NCBI GenBank assembly: GCA_934501535.1
Contig: CAKSUM010000012.1
Location: forward strand, 1-64,000
Length of the DNA stretch: 64,000 nt
Direction: 5' to 3'
Source: an uncultured Clostridia bacterium
GTDB lineage: Bacteria > Bacillota > Clostridia > UBA1381
Shown here: piece by piece, positions 9,012 to 16,254 of the stretch
Layout of the letters: every line of letters begins with the position of its first letter
How positions within the stretch are numbered: position 1 is the first letter of the stretch
Program-made: the position numbers and the translations under genes
The notes under the pieces: generated by a model
Database searches by the model: none
What the model was told of the DNA's origin: nothing
What the model saw: only the letters and a program-made list of their open reading frames with translations

Positions 9012-9317
9012 CTAATATGTCCGTTCTCCGGAAAATATGCCTATGGAATTTTTAATCAAACTGTTTAGTCTGCCGAGCATATTTAGTTTAGGACCGATTT
9101 GATTATCGTAATATTGAATATACTCTTGAAGGTCATCGGCAGTGAATTTTGAAAGATCCAGAACGCTGATGTCAAAGCTTTCACCGCTTATTGTCCTCAA
9201 TATAATGTTTTCGTGCAGATACAAAAATCCCTCGCTGTATTCCTTTTCCGTTTTGCTTTTACTTCTCAGCTTTGTAATGCTGTCATAAAAGCTTTCCTTA
9301 TTAATTTGCATTTCCAT
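9012..9317 (-). CDS. Hypothetical small protein
   Basis: A 101-aa, mostly helical, soluble protein without a known domain (KLRSKSKTEKEYSEGFLYLHE, TADDLQEYIQYYDNQIGPKLNMLGRL). AGGAGG lies seven bases before the ATG. It sits between the methyltransferase-like gene and the 200-aa unknown with tiny gaps, so it is part of the same operon. Function unknown. Confidence 0.6.
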   Translation of the reverse strand: MEMQINKESFYDSITKLRSKSKTEKEYSEGFLYLHENIILRTISGESFDISVLDLSKFTADDLQEYIQYYDNQIGPKLNMLGRLNSLIKNSIGIFSGERTY

Positions 9318-9329
9318 ATAAATTCCTCC

Positions 9330-10694
9330 TCATGATAGTCTTTTTACGCCGTCCGGCGTGAGAATATTAAACAGCATCTTATTGACCTTGGTTTCGGTCA
9401 GCGTTTCATTCTCATTATCGAACCACTTTTTTGTTTCCTTTACCACTCTGCCCTTTATAACGTGCGGAAAGTCGCAGTCCATATATCCGTTTATCAAGCC
9501 GCTGCCGCCGATTAATCCGACCTGCCCTATCGAAAGCGGCAGGAGAGGTCTTTTTTCCATTGCGTCTATGCGGCTTTTCTCAAACAGCATATCAATCGAC
9601 TTTGACTTCGCCAGCTGACGTTTCAGCTCGCCCACGTTAAATTCCGCACCCTTAAAGATTTCTACCTTCTTTTCCTTATCCGGAATACGGTAGCTTTCGG
9701 GCTTAAGCTCTGAAATATACGGTATTCTCTCCGGCATCATCGCATACTGTGATAAAACCTCCGCTCGTTCTTCCGCCGTTTCTTTGGGTTTTCGCGTGCC
9801 TATAACCGCAATCTGCTTATACTTCGCAAATTCCTTATCCATAAACCGGAATACGGAGATATTTTCAAAGTTGTCGCAGATTACACGGCAAATATCTGCG
9901 GTCAGGCGGTAGTATGGAATTACATATATCAAAATTCCGCCCTGCATAAGATGATAAATGCTCTCCACCAAGAACCTCTTTTCGTGTCTTGCCTTCGTTC
10001 CGCTTTCGTTTATTACCGACAAATACGGCGGGTTTAAAAACAGTACGTGGAACGCGTCACGGCTTATCCTCGAATAAAAATAGCTGCCGAACCCGACACG
10101 GTCCAGATGCTTTTCCGCCGTTTGTGCACGGTCACGGTCAAGCTCAACACCGTAGGCTGCTGCATTTTCGCCTTCCGCAAGCTCGGCAAGCGCCAGCCCG
10201 CAGCCGCAGCAGGGGTCGAGCATATTGACCCGTTCTTTCGGGAAGTCAAGCCCGGCTTTCAGCATTTTCATATGCTCCGGATCGGTCGGATAATAGCCCA
10301 TACGCAGGTTATTCATCAAATGTCCGATTTGCGTCGCATCGGCTGTGTGCATATCCGGTATCAGTGAGCACATATGCAAAATTGCCGCGGTAAGCTTTGT
10401 ATAGTCCGGCGTCATAAGGTTAAAACCCTTGACCGCCGCATACAGCTTTGCTGCAAAATCCGCACCCTCCGACATATCACATTCCAGAAATAACAGACGC
10501 AGTGCCCCGGCATTTTCCGCAAGTGCATTTTTTATGCTTTCAAGCTCTTTGTACGTCTCCTGTGCCTTTGCAAGATTATTCTTGCCGCGATACACCTCAA
10601 TCGCATTACGCTTTATCGGCATAACCTCTGCCGCAAGACCGAGTTTTTCCGACAGTGCGGAAAGTCTGTCAAGCACATAATAGCTCTCTGCCAT
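9330..10694 (-). CDS. N6-adenine methyltransferase-like protein (DUF6094 type)
   Basis: A 454-aa protein. A helical N-terminal part (1-150) precedes an SAM-dependent methyltransferase core: motif I LDPCCGCG (159-166), acidic VELDRDRA (about 183-190) and the catalytic motif LNPPY (220-224), the NPPY of amino-methyltransferases. A C-terminal region of ~170 residues is probably a DNA-recognition or structural domain. I recall this arrangement as DUF6094, common next to SNF2-like helicases on conjugative elements. It probably methylates adenine in the element's DNA, for protection or replication control. No restriction endonuclease is seen. Its ATG directly follows the stop of the 60-aa gene. Confidence 0.8.
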   Translation of the reverse strand: MAESYYVLDRLSALSEKLGLAAEVMPIKRNAIEVYRGKNNLAKAQETYKELESIKNALAENAGALRLLFLECDMSEGADFAAKLYAAVKGFNLMTPDYTKLTAAILHMCSLIPDMHTADATQIGHLMNNLRMGYYPTDPEHMKMLKAGLDFPKERVNMLDPCCGCGLALAELAEGENAAAYGVELDRDRAQTAEKHLDRVGFGSYFYSRISRDAFHVLFLNPPYLSVINESGTKARHEKRFLVESIYHLMQGGILIYVIPYYRLTADICRVICDNFENISVFRFMDKEFAKYKQIAVIGTRKPKETAEERAEVLSQYAMMPERIPYISELKPESYRIPDKEKKVEIFKGAEFNVGELKRQLAKSKSIDMLFEKSRIDAMEKRPLLPLSIGQVGLIGGSGLINGYMDCDFPHVIKGRVVKETKKWFDNENETLTETKVNKMLFNILTPDGVKRLS

Positions 10695-10877
10695 TTATGC
10701 CGCCTCCCTCAAATTGGCAGCTGCGTTCTTATCAACCCGACGCATATACCGACCGCTGTGAAGGTGCCTATTCCCGCCGTCGTCGACCGTCTCAACACTC
10801 TCGGTGACTGTTGTTACCGTCTTGTCCATTGTCATAACCACTTCTTTGTTTTGTTTAAAAATCATATTTTCTCTCAT
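10695..10877 (-). CDS. Small hypothetical protein
   Basis: A 60-aa, basic and polar protein with a threonine-rich middle (MDKTVTTVTESVETVD) and a C-terminal SGRYMRRVDKNAAANL stretch. GGAG lies eight bases before the ATG at 10877. It is squeezed between the E1-like gene and the methyltransferase gene. In PRTRC cassettes a small Ub-like protein is often found here, but this sequence does not look like a beta-grasp protein, so no function is given. Confidence 0.6.
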   Translation of the reverse strand: MRENMIFKQNKEVVMTMDKTVTTVTESVETVDDGGNRHLHSGRYMRRVDKNAAANLREAA

Positions 10878-10890
10878 TTTGTATTCTCCT

Positions 10891-11610
10891 CTATGCAATC
10901 TTTTTCATCAAATTTTTTCGCGTAGAAAACGCTATGCGTGTGCTTTGCAAGCTGCCGTCAATCAGAAGATAATACAGCATTGACACAATCGCCGTTGACG
11001 CCATTACGTTCGCCGCAATCGACTGCGGTGCAGATATACTTCTCTCGGCACACGACAGCTCGGACGGGAACTTTTCTACATTGGTCAGAATATCCGGATA
11101 AATCCGTGCGGCAGGCTTTGACAGCACTCTGCCGTAACGCTTTATCCCGCACACAACCTGTCCCGTAAATTCGCCGTTGCCCGAATCAATGTAAATAATG
11201 TTATCCAGCATATTGAACACATTATTGCACATCACCCGGCTGCGGTTATTGTCCACAGCGCCTATCAGTATTCCGAGCGGCTGCAAATCACCGCTGCCGC
11301 ATTCTACTCCGAGCAGCTCGCAAAGCCGGCTTTCATCTTCGATATATTCAGGTACGTACTCGGTCTCAACACCGAACACGCCCGAATACCTCTCCGCCAT
11401 AGCCGCGGCTTTATTCTTACCGACATCACACGCTGAAAAATTCTGACGTATCAGGTTTTTATCCTCTACGAGATCGCCGTCCGCAATAATGATACGGATA
11501 TCACGTTCGGACGCGTGTGCAATCCGGTAAAGGTGCGGTATGACATAGCCGCCCGTACCGCCGGCACCTATAACAACTATATTTACCGGTCTGTCACCCT
11601 CAAGCCTCAT
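10891..11610 (-). CDS. ThiF/E1-like adenylating enzyme (PRTRC ThiF type)
   Basis: A 239-aa protein. The nucleotide-binding loop GAGGTGG is at 15-21, followed by DGDLVEDKNLIRQNF (43-57) with the E1-type Arg/Gln/Asn, D120 in GAVDNNRSR, and a cysteine (C187) in LSCAERSIS that may be the thioester site. ThiF/E1 proteins adenylate the C-terminus of ubiquitin-like proteins. GGAGGG lies six bases before the ATG. The gene overlaps the end of the JAB gene by 11 bases, so the two are coupled. An E2-like gene is in the same operon. Together they indicate a PRTRC-like conjugation cassette. Confidence 0.85.
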   Translation of the reverse strand: MRLEGDRPVNIVVIGAGGTGGYVIPHLYRIAHASERDIRIIIADGDLVEDKNLIRQNFSACDVGKNKAAAMAERYSGVFGVETEYVPEYIEDESRLCELLGVECGSGDLQPLGILIGAVDNNRSRVMCNNVFNMLDNIIYIDSGNGEFTGQVVCGIKRYGRVLSKPAARIYPDILTNVEKFPSELSCAERSISAPQSIAANVMASTAIVSMLYYLLIDGSLQSTRIAFSTRKNLMKKIA

Positions 11611-12937
11611 ATTTGTCCCTCCGTCCGCCGGTCGATACGTTTTTCGTCCACTCCTGCGGAAATGTACCGCTTGGCATTTCAAACGCATCGGCAGGATTAA
11701 TCTCTACAAATTTACCGCCGACCGAGATTCTCATTTTAATTCTCGGAAAGAGCATGTCAAGATTTCCGACTACCGCATAAATCCGCGTAGCTTTTTCGTC
11801 CTCATTGTCTATCTCCGAAAAGAATGCGTTCATTTTATTATGCGAGTGAATTTCCATAACCGGTGTATAGTTATCGTCCTCAACTTCCGGCATAGTCGCA
11901 TATACACTATGTGCTGTTACTCTTTGCTGCGGGACAAACACTTCATACTTTTCATCTTTTTTCGACCAGTAGATTATTGCCATTGCCTCATCTGCGTGCT
12001 TATCCGTTATGTAGTTTCTGAAAAATGCGATAAGCTCTTCCAGAATTTTTGCAGGAATTTTCGGCAGAACCGGGATAAACCCGGCTCTGACCTTTTTATA
12101 CACATTTGCCCTGTTTGCTTTTGCGACAAAAATACCTGCGTCCGTGTTCCGCACCTCATACACATTCCCGTCATCGGACGGAACATAGCATATCGCTTTT
12201 TTTGTTTCAACGGCGTCCTCGATACTGTCACACGCAGCTTTGTAATTTTCCGCAAGTCCTTTTTTCTTTGCCGCAACGGTCGGTATAACCTTGCAGACTA
12301 TATCTTCTTCCTTCTTTTTCTTCGCCAGTGCGTCGGTGAAGTTTTTAGAGTTTTCAATGTCCCTTTTTACGCTTGCAATTGTGGTCTTTTTCGGATCCTT
12401 AATCGTTTTTGATACACTTCCGTATTCCACCTTCCAATTGACAGCCGTTCCATCGTCCAATTCGGGAAAATCATCGGCTTTTTCGTATCTGAACTTATCA
12501 AAGGTAATCGACGGGTCGGCTATTTCCTCATTAGCCTTTCCGTAAACGAATACCGGCAGCTTATCCTTTAAGCCGCTTTTAATTTCGTCCGTCTTCTTTT
12601 CCTTTGCGGCGGCAACTGCTGCCTCAAAAGGATTTTCCGGCTCCGGCTCTGATACTTTTTCGGCATCAGATTTTTCCTCAGGTACCTCGGTTTGTAGGTC
12701 ATTTTTATCCTCCTTGACTTCTTCCTGTTTTTCTTCTGCTGCCGGCGGTTCCGGTATAGGCTCTGCCGGTGCATCTTCCGCTTTTGGTTCCGCGTCCGGC
12801 TGCACATCGGGCTGCTTTTCCTCCGTCACATCATCACCGAACATTCCGTCAAACGGATTATGGGCATCATCAAAGCCGCCGCCTAAGTCCAGACCGCCGT
12901 TTTCATCAAAAAAATTCAAATTGTTGTTCTCTGTCAT
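11600..12937 (-). CDS. JAMM/JAB-domain protein with possible fused ubiquitin-like domain
   Basis: A 445-aa protein in three parts. Residues 1-120 are acidic, proline/glutamate-rich and disordered. Residues about 127-205 (LPVFVYGKANEEIADPS onwards, ADDFPEL) loosely resemble the small PRTRC-C/Prok_Ub proteins, which is my inference. Residues about 300-430 are a JAMM/MPN metalloprotease domain with HSH at 364-366, S374 and D377, matching HxH-x7-SxxD; E317 may complete the site. JAMM proteins cleave isopeptide bonds of ubiquitin or process Ub-like precursors. It is coupled to the ThiF gene downstream. AGGAG precedes the ATG at 12937; longer starts lack a site. Confidence 0.75.
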   Translation of the reverse strand: MTENNNLNFFDENGGLDLGGGFDDAHNPFDGMFGDDVTEEKQPDVQPDAEPKAEDAPAEPIPEPPAAEEKQEEVKEDKNDLQTEVPEEKSDAEKVSEPEPENPFEAAVAAAKEKKTDEIKSGLKDKLPVFVYGKANEEIADPSITFDKFRYEKADDFPELDDGTAVNWKVEYGSVSKTIKDPKKTTIASVKRDIENSKNFTDALAKKKKEEDIVCKVIPTVAAKKKGLAENYKAACDSIEDAVETKKAICYVPSDDGNVYEVRNTDAGIFVAKANRANVYKKVRAGFIPVLPKIPAKILEELIAFFRNYITDKHADEAMAIIYWSKKDEKYEVFVPQQRVTAHSVYATMPEVEDDNYTPVMEIHSHNKMNAFFSEIDNEDEKATRIYAVVGNLDMLFPRIKMRISVGGKFVEINPADAFEMPSGTFPQEWTKNVSTGGRRDKYEA

Positions 12938-13006
12938 AATTTTTTCTCCTTTTTCTCTTTTTGTTCTTACTGAAAACTTCCGAATAAACTCTGAATCTAT
13001 CACCCC

Positions 13007-13423
13007 CTATGCCGCCATCTTGTAAATAGACGCAGGCTGTGGTGATATATGTGAAAGCCGATAATTTCTTCGGCTGAGTTTTCGGCAGATTTCCTCGCTC
13101 ATATCCGCCGTATCCGGGATTACATCCGCTAAAGTCAGCGTATCCGTCAGCGGATAATCAAGGCTCAGAATCGTCCCCTCTCTCTTTTTCCCGGCAAAAT
13201 ACCCGGAAAGTGCCGACCGCATATGATTTTTCGCAACGGTTTTAAAGCTGTACGCTTTTAAATCCTCACGCTCATCATATTGCTTGACCGCCCTCAAAAA
13301 CCTAAACACTACCACATCATAGAACTCTTCCTGCGGCAAATGCCGGTATCTGAGAAAATCCTCCAAGATATAGTGGTTCTGTTCGGCAAATTCCCTTTGC
13401 CTGTCTGTCAGTTTGAAATTCAT
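13007..13423 (-). CDS. Sigma-70 region 2-like protein
   Basis: A 138-aa protein. Residues about 28-75 (FYDVVVFRFLRAVKQYDERED, then YSFKTVAKNHMRSALSGYF) match sigma-70 region 2, which binds RNA polymerase core and the -10 element. A clear region 4 is missing, since the C-terminus is short. It may be a reduced sigma factor or a sigma-like regulator of the element; similar short forms occur on conjugative elements. AAAGGAGGAG precedes the ATG. It is the first gene of the left operon, downstream of two successive terminator-like hairpins. Confidence 0.65.
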   Translation of the reverse strand: MNFKLTDRQREFAEQNHYILEDFLRYRHLPQEEFYDVVVFRFLRAVKQYDEREDLKAYSFKTVAKNHMRSALSGYFAGKKREGTILSLDYPLTDTLTLADVIPDTADMSEEICRKLSRRNYRLSHISPQPASIYKMAA

Positions 13424-13457
13424 TTGTTTCTCCTCCTTTAAAAATTTTTATACAAAA

Positions 13458-13498
13458 AAGCACACAAACAAAAATATATTTCTTGCTCGTGTGCTTTA
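13458..13498 (-). terminator. Intrinsic terminator-like hairpin in the leader of the sigma-like gene
   Basis: On the minus strand, AAAGCACAC pairs with GTGTGCTTT over a ~23-base loop and is followed by a T-run (13455-13460). It lies about 35 bp before the sigma-like start codon, after the larger terminator at 13536-13593. It has no promoter of its own behind it, so transcription of the operon must read through it. Confidence 0.55.
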
Positions 13499-13530
13499 GT
13501 GCCGCTGTTTGGTTTTTATCTCGTAAAAAT

Positions 13531-13695
13531 GAAAAAAGACGGTTTTCGGGCAGACGTATCCCTAAAGATACATCTTTTCCTAAAAACCGTCTTAACTGCT
13601 TACATTCTTAACTGCTTACCATCTTTACAAGGCTATTTTACAGTATTTTTTCGCCGCTGTCCATTACGGGTGACAAAATTTCATAGCGGATTTTT
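13531..13695. repeat. 165-bp duplicated leader element, copy 1
   Basis: Matches 25720-25884 over 165 bp with five differences that I counted, same orientation. It contains the hairpin listed at 13536-13593, a 16-bp near-tandem repeat (TTAACTGCTTACATTC / TTAACTGCTTACCATC) and the sequence CTATGAAATTTTGTCACCC on the minus strand. It overlaps the last 10 codons of the small protein at 13664. It lies directly upstream of the left operon. No transposase or terminal target duplication is seen. Confidence 0.9.
13536..13593 (-). terminator. Branched intrinsic terminator within copy 1 of the duplicated leader
   Basis: Outer arms AAGACGGTTTT (13536-13546) and AAAACCGTCTT (13583-13593), with a nested GTATC-CCTAAA-GATAC hairpin. 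On the minus strand the stem is followed by TTTTTT (13532-13537). It precedes the sigma-like gene by about 110 bp and could terminate or attenuate transcription into the operon. Confidence 0.7.
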
Positions 13696-13867
13696 TAAAT
13701 TTTCTTACCGACGCGAACTTTTCCAGTCCGTGCTTTTCTATGTAACGGTATGCGTCTATTTCGTCCGCGAAATTCATTGCGTCCTCAAACCGGCTTACGT
13801 ACTGTCCCAGACCGCCAACAAGCCGCAGTCCGACGCCCGAATTTACCGCTATAACTATCCCGTGCAT
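13664..13867 (-). CDS. Small hypothetical protein upstream of the left operon
   Basis: A 67-aa protein, beginning MHGIVIAVNSGVGLRLVGGLGQYV, with a helical acidic middle (FEDAMNFADEIDAYRYIEKHGLEKF). GGAGG lies eight bases before this ATG, and only two before one at 13873. Its last ten codons fall in the 165-bp duplicated element, ending KFCHP. The other copy retains only that end, next to a different small gene. It could be a genuine small protein or a leader ORF whose translation affects the downstream hairpin. Function unknown. Confidence 0.5.
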   Translation of the reverse strand: MHGIVIAVNSGVGLRLVGGLGQYVSRFEDAMNFADEIDAYRYIEKHGLEKFASVRKFKKSAMKFCHP

Positions 13868-13907
13868 ATCCATTTCCTCCGTATTCTCAAAAAATTCCGC
13901 ACAGCTG

Positions 13908-13935
13908 TTGACAAACCACCTCAGTGCGGTATAAT
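13908..13935 (+). promoter_or_regulatory. Consensus plus-strand promoter
   Basis: TTGACA (13908-13913) and TATAAT (13930-13935) are 16 bp apart. The RNA would start near 13942 with GAAAAAGGCAAAACACC, closely resembling the RNA from the promoter at 58271. No plus-strand gene starts within 200 bp, so a small antisense RNA is likely. Confidence 0.6.
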
Positions 13936-14031
13936 ATTCATAGAAAAAGGCAAAACACCAAATTGTTCTGCCCCAAGAAAACTATTTATACAGCAATCTA
14001 TGTGCTGAGTCGGATTAAACCGACAAAAGGT

Positions 14032-14060
14032 ATTATACTACAAATTATTACTTTTTTCAA
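14032..14060 (-). promoter_or_regulatory. Consensus minus-strand promoter upstream of the left operon
   Basis: On the minus strand TTGAAA (14055-14060) and TATAAT (14032-14037) are 17 bp apart. Transcription would pass the 67-aa gene, then the duplicated leader with its terminator, then the sigma-like gene. The promoter is nearly identical to that at 58572-58600. Confidence 0.6.
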
Positions 14061-14142
14061 GGTATTTCAAACAAAAAGCAGCCATACACCACCGCAAACA
14101 AATTTAATTTTTGTTACTTTTGCGGATATAATCGCAAAACTA

Positions 14143-14171
14143 TTGACATAATATAAGTATTGCGATATAAT
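14143..14171 (+). promoter_or_regulatory. Promoter of the AAA ATPase gene
   Basis: TTGACA (14143-14148) and TATAAT (14166-14171), 17 bp apart, 23 bp before the ATPase start codon: a perfect consensus. Confidence 0.75.
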
Positions 14172-14194
14172 ATACATAAGCGGAGGTGTTTGAA

Positions 14195-15403
14195 ATGATA
14201 AACAGGCCCATGTATGTTGATAAGATTATGCGTTATGCAGATGCACCGTTTGTTAAAATATTGACCGGGATACGGCGCTGCGGAAAATCAACCATTCTGA
14301 AAATGATTATGCGTGAACTCCAAAAAAGAGGGGCGGCAGATGAACAGATTGTCAGTTACCGTTTTGATTCTATGGAGTATGAAGGTATGTCGGCAAAAGA
14401 AATGTTTTCCGATATAAAGGGACATCTGTGCGACGGTAAAAAAACATACCTTTTCCTTGACGAGGTACAGGAAATAAAGAACTGGGAAAAGGTTATAAAC
14501 TCACTTGCGGCAGATTATGATGTCGATATTTACGTGACCGGATCAAATTCGCGTATGATGTCATCGGAAATAGAGACCTATCTTACCGGACGATATATCG
14601 CTTTTCGCATTTACACGCTGTCCTTTTCCGAATATCTGACCTTTAAAAAAACATACTCGGAGGTAAGGGAGCCACGTGATGAACTGGCTGAATACATCAG
14701 ACTCGGCGGATTCCCCGCAACGCACTTGCAGCGTTATTCCGAGGACGAGATATACACCATCGTACGGGATATATATAACTCTACGGTTTTTTCGGATATC
14801 GTCAAACGCAATCAGGTACGCAAAGTGGATCAGCTGGAACGTATTGTAAAATTTGCTTTTGATAATGTCGGCAAGACATTTTCAGCAAAATCAGTATCCA
14901 ACTATTTAAAATCCGAGAAAAGGACAATTGATAACGAAACGGTTTACAGTTACCTTGAAAAGCTGGAGAGTGCATATATACTTCACCGTTGCTCGCGATA
15001 CGATATTCAGGGAAAAGAACTCTTAAAAACGCAGGAAAAGTTCTACATTGCAGACACATCTCTGCGTTACAGTGTGCTGGGGTATACGCAAACCTCCGTC
15101 GCCGCTATGCTCGAAAATGTAGTTTATCTTGAACTGTGCAGACGCGGATATTCGGTAAACATCGGTAAAACACACGATGGCGAAATCGATTTTATCGCCC
15201 AAAGACAATCGGAAAAAATTTATGTTCAGGTCACTAAGGAAATATCATCGCAGGATACCGAACAGCGGGAATACAGCAGATTGCTTGAAATACGTGACAA
15301 CTATCCAAAATATCTTTTGACTACCGACAGTTTCGCCGGCGGAAATTATGAGGGTATAAAGACCATGCACATCGCGGATTTTCTCCTATGCAATGAATTT
15401 TAA
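14195..15403 (+). CDS. AAA ATPase with DUF4143-type C-terminal domain
   Basis: A 402-aa cytosolic ATPase. Walker A is GIRRCGKST (about residues 25-33); Walker B is TYLFLDEVQEIKNW, followed by VTGSNSRMMSSE and LTGRYIAFRIYTLSFSEY, all hallmarks of the DUF4143/DUF4096-type ATPase family. The C-terminal region ends with a DUF4143-like, nuclease-fold segment (ELCRRGYSVNIGKTHDGEIDFIAQR). The family's role is poorly known; links to defence and nutrient uptake have been suggested. GGAGG precedes the ATG at 14195. It is the only large plus-strand gene in this part and has its own promoter and terminator, so it may be an inserted cargo unit. Confidence 0.85.
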   Translation: MINRPMYVDKIMRYADAPFVKILTGIRRCGKSTILKMIMRELQKRGAADEQIVSYRFDSMEYEGMSAKEMFSDIKGHLCDGKKTYLFLDEVQEIKNWEKVINSLAADYDVDIYVTGSNSRMMSSEIETYLTGRYIAFRIYTLSFSEYLTFKKTYSEVREPRDELAEYIRLGGFPATHLQRYSEDEIYTIVRDIYNSTVFSDIVKRNQVRKVDQLERIVKFAFDNVGKTFSAKSVSNYLKSEKRTIDNETVYSYLEKLESAYILHRCSRYDIQGKELLKTQEKFYIADTSLRYSVLGYTQTSVAAMLENVVYLELCRRGYSVNIGKTHDGEIDFIAQRQSEKIYVQVTKEISSQDTEQREYSRLLEIRDNYPKYLLTTDSFAGGNYEGIKTMHIADFLLCNEF

Positions 15404-15414
15404 TAAGAGTATAC

Positions 15415-15460
15415 AAAAAGAAGTCATACACCACCCACCGGTGATATATGACTTCTTTTT
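15415..15460. terminator. Bidirectional intrinsic terminator
   Basis: AAAAAGAAGTCATA (15415-15428) pairs with TATGACTTCTTTTT (15447-15460), with an inner CACC/GGTG. T-runs on both strands serve the convergent ATPase gene and the minus-strand 62-aa gene. Confidence 0.85.
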
Positions 15461-15467
15461 CTTTTTT

Positions 15468-15656
15468 TTATGCAGCTGTGCCGAAGTTTATGTATGAGAC
15501 AATATTTCGTATCGCGTCATCGTCCCACACATCGCACGATAGTGTGACGTTCATATCGTCAGAGGCTACCCTCACCCGCGCCCTGCCGTCCGATATTTCC
15601 AGATGGCAGTTCTTATGCGACGCCGCTGCCGCTGCAAGATTTCCTATTTGTTTCAT
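15468..15656 (-). CDS. Small hypothetical protein, last gene of the helicase operon
   Basis: A 62-aa protein, beginning MKQIGNLAAAAASHKNC, with a beta-rich middle (CHLEISDGRARVRVASDDMNVTLSC). GGAG lies six bases before the ATG. It ends just before a bidirectional terminator. No domain recognised. Confidence 0.6.
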   Translation of the reverse strand: MKQIGNLAAAAASHKNCHLEISDGRARVRVASDDMNVTLSCDVWDDDAIRNIVSYINFGTAA

Positions 15657-15668
15657 ATATTTCTCCTC

Positions 15669-15875
15669 TTATCCCGCGTATCTTATCGGCTCGCCGTCAA
15701 ACGTAACCACATACACGGTATTTCTCGTTTCAACTTCAATTCCCGTATCGGTTCTGTTTCTGACATCTGCCACCGCCGAGGTCCAAAGCACATCCTTATC
15801 TACATAGATAACCAGCCTTTTACCTATCGCCGGCTCATAAGCAAAATGTCCTATAATTTTTTTCACAGGTTTCAT
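15669..15875 (-). CDS. Small hypothetical protein
   Basis: A 68-aa beta-rich protein (KRLVIYVDKDVLWTSAVADV, IEVETRNTVYVVTFDGEPI). The ATG at 15875 overlaps the preceding gene's stop as ATGA and has AGGA upstream, so longer N-terminal forms are rejected. The pattern suggests a small beta-barrel or a phage-like accessory protein. Function unknown. Confidence 0.6.
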   Translation of the reverse strand: MKPVKKIIGHFAYEPAIGKRLVIYVDKDVLWTSAVADVRNRTDTGIEVETRNTVYVVTFDGEPIRYAG

Positions 15876-16078
15876 ATTATTCCTCCAAAAATCATTGACG
15901 GTGCAAAACATATGCACAGTACCATCATATAAAACAGCACGGATAATCCGACCGATATCACGGCACCTGTTTCAAGCTCTGTCTTGCCGTCATTTACAAC
16001 AACGTTTTCCTTGATAAAGCTGCGTACACGTCTTATTAATTCCATACACGCCAGCAAAAATAACACTTTATAAAACAT
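15872..16078 (-). CDS. Small membrane protein
   Basis: A 68-aa protein with an N-terminal hydrophobic stretch (MFYKVLFLLACMEL) and a C-terminal transmembrane segment (GLSVLFYMMVLCICFAPSMIF) joined by a basic, polar middle. It lies three bases after the DpnD/PcfM-like gene and is coupled to the next gene. Function unknown. Confidence 0.6.
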   Translation of the reverse strand: MFYKVLFLLACMELIRRVRSFIKENVVVNDGKTELETGAVISVGLSVLFYMMVLCICFAPSMIFGGII

Positions 16079-16080
16079 AA

Positions 16081-16254
16081 TTACTCCTCCACTTTCTGAA
16101 TATACATATCGACATCTACAAAATCGCCGCTGTCTAAAACATATTTTCCATTATACCACCCATCTTCAACGATATCCCGGGCTTCTTCCTTACTGTCAGC
16201 CTCAACCGGAACATCGCGCTGCAATGTCTCGATAATTGATGCAATATATTTCAT
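16081..16254 (-). CDS. DpnD/PcfM-like small protein
   Basis: A 57-aa protein: a beta strand start (MKYIASIIETLQRDVPVEAD), a helix with SKEEARDIVEDGWYNGKYVL and an acidic DSGDFVDVDMYIQ end. The order matches the short DpnD/PcfM domain found on conjugative plasmids and elements, whose function is poorly known. Its start codon shares one base with the stop of the VWA gene (TGATG). It is too short for most automatic calls. Confidence 0.6.
   Translation of the reverse strand: MKYIASIIETLQRDVPVEADSKEEARDIVEDGWYNGKYVLDSGDFVDVDMYIQKVEE

Larger units (their letters stand above)
13908..14060. other. Collapsed relative of the 58.3-58.6 kb type I toxin-antitoxin locus
   Basis: Two consensus promoters face each other about 100 bp apart. 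The outer ends match the locus at 58271-58600: plus-strand RNA begins GAAAAAGGCAARAC... and contains GTTMTGCC, and the minus promoter region reads ATTATACTACAAATT in both. The hydrophobic peptide gene and shared terminator found at 58.4 kb are absent here, so this looks like a deletion derivative. The minus promoter could now drive the left operon. Confidence 0.45.

Noticed and set aside
10695..10877. The 60-aa protein as the Ub-like modifier of the cassette
   Set aside because: The sequence is threonine-rich and basic, with no beta-grasp pattern and no glycine-rich C-terminus.
13499..14008. Plus-strand frame of 169 aa covering the duplicated element and the antisense promoter
   Set aside because: It crosses two terminators, a repeat and a promoter, and has no ribosome site or conserved motif.
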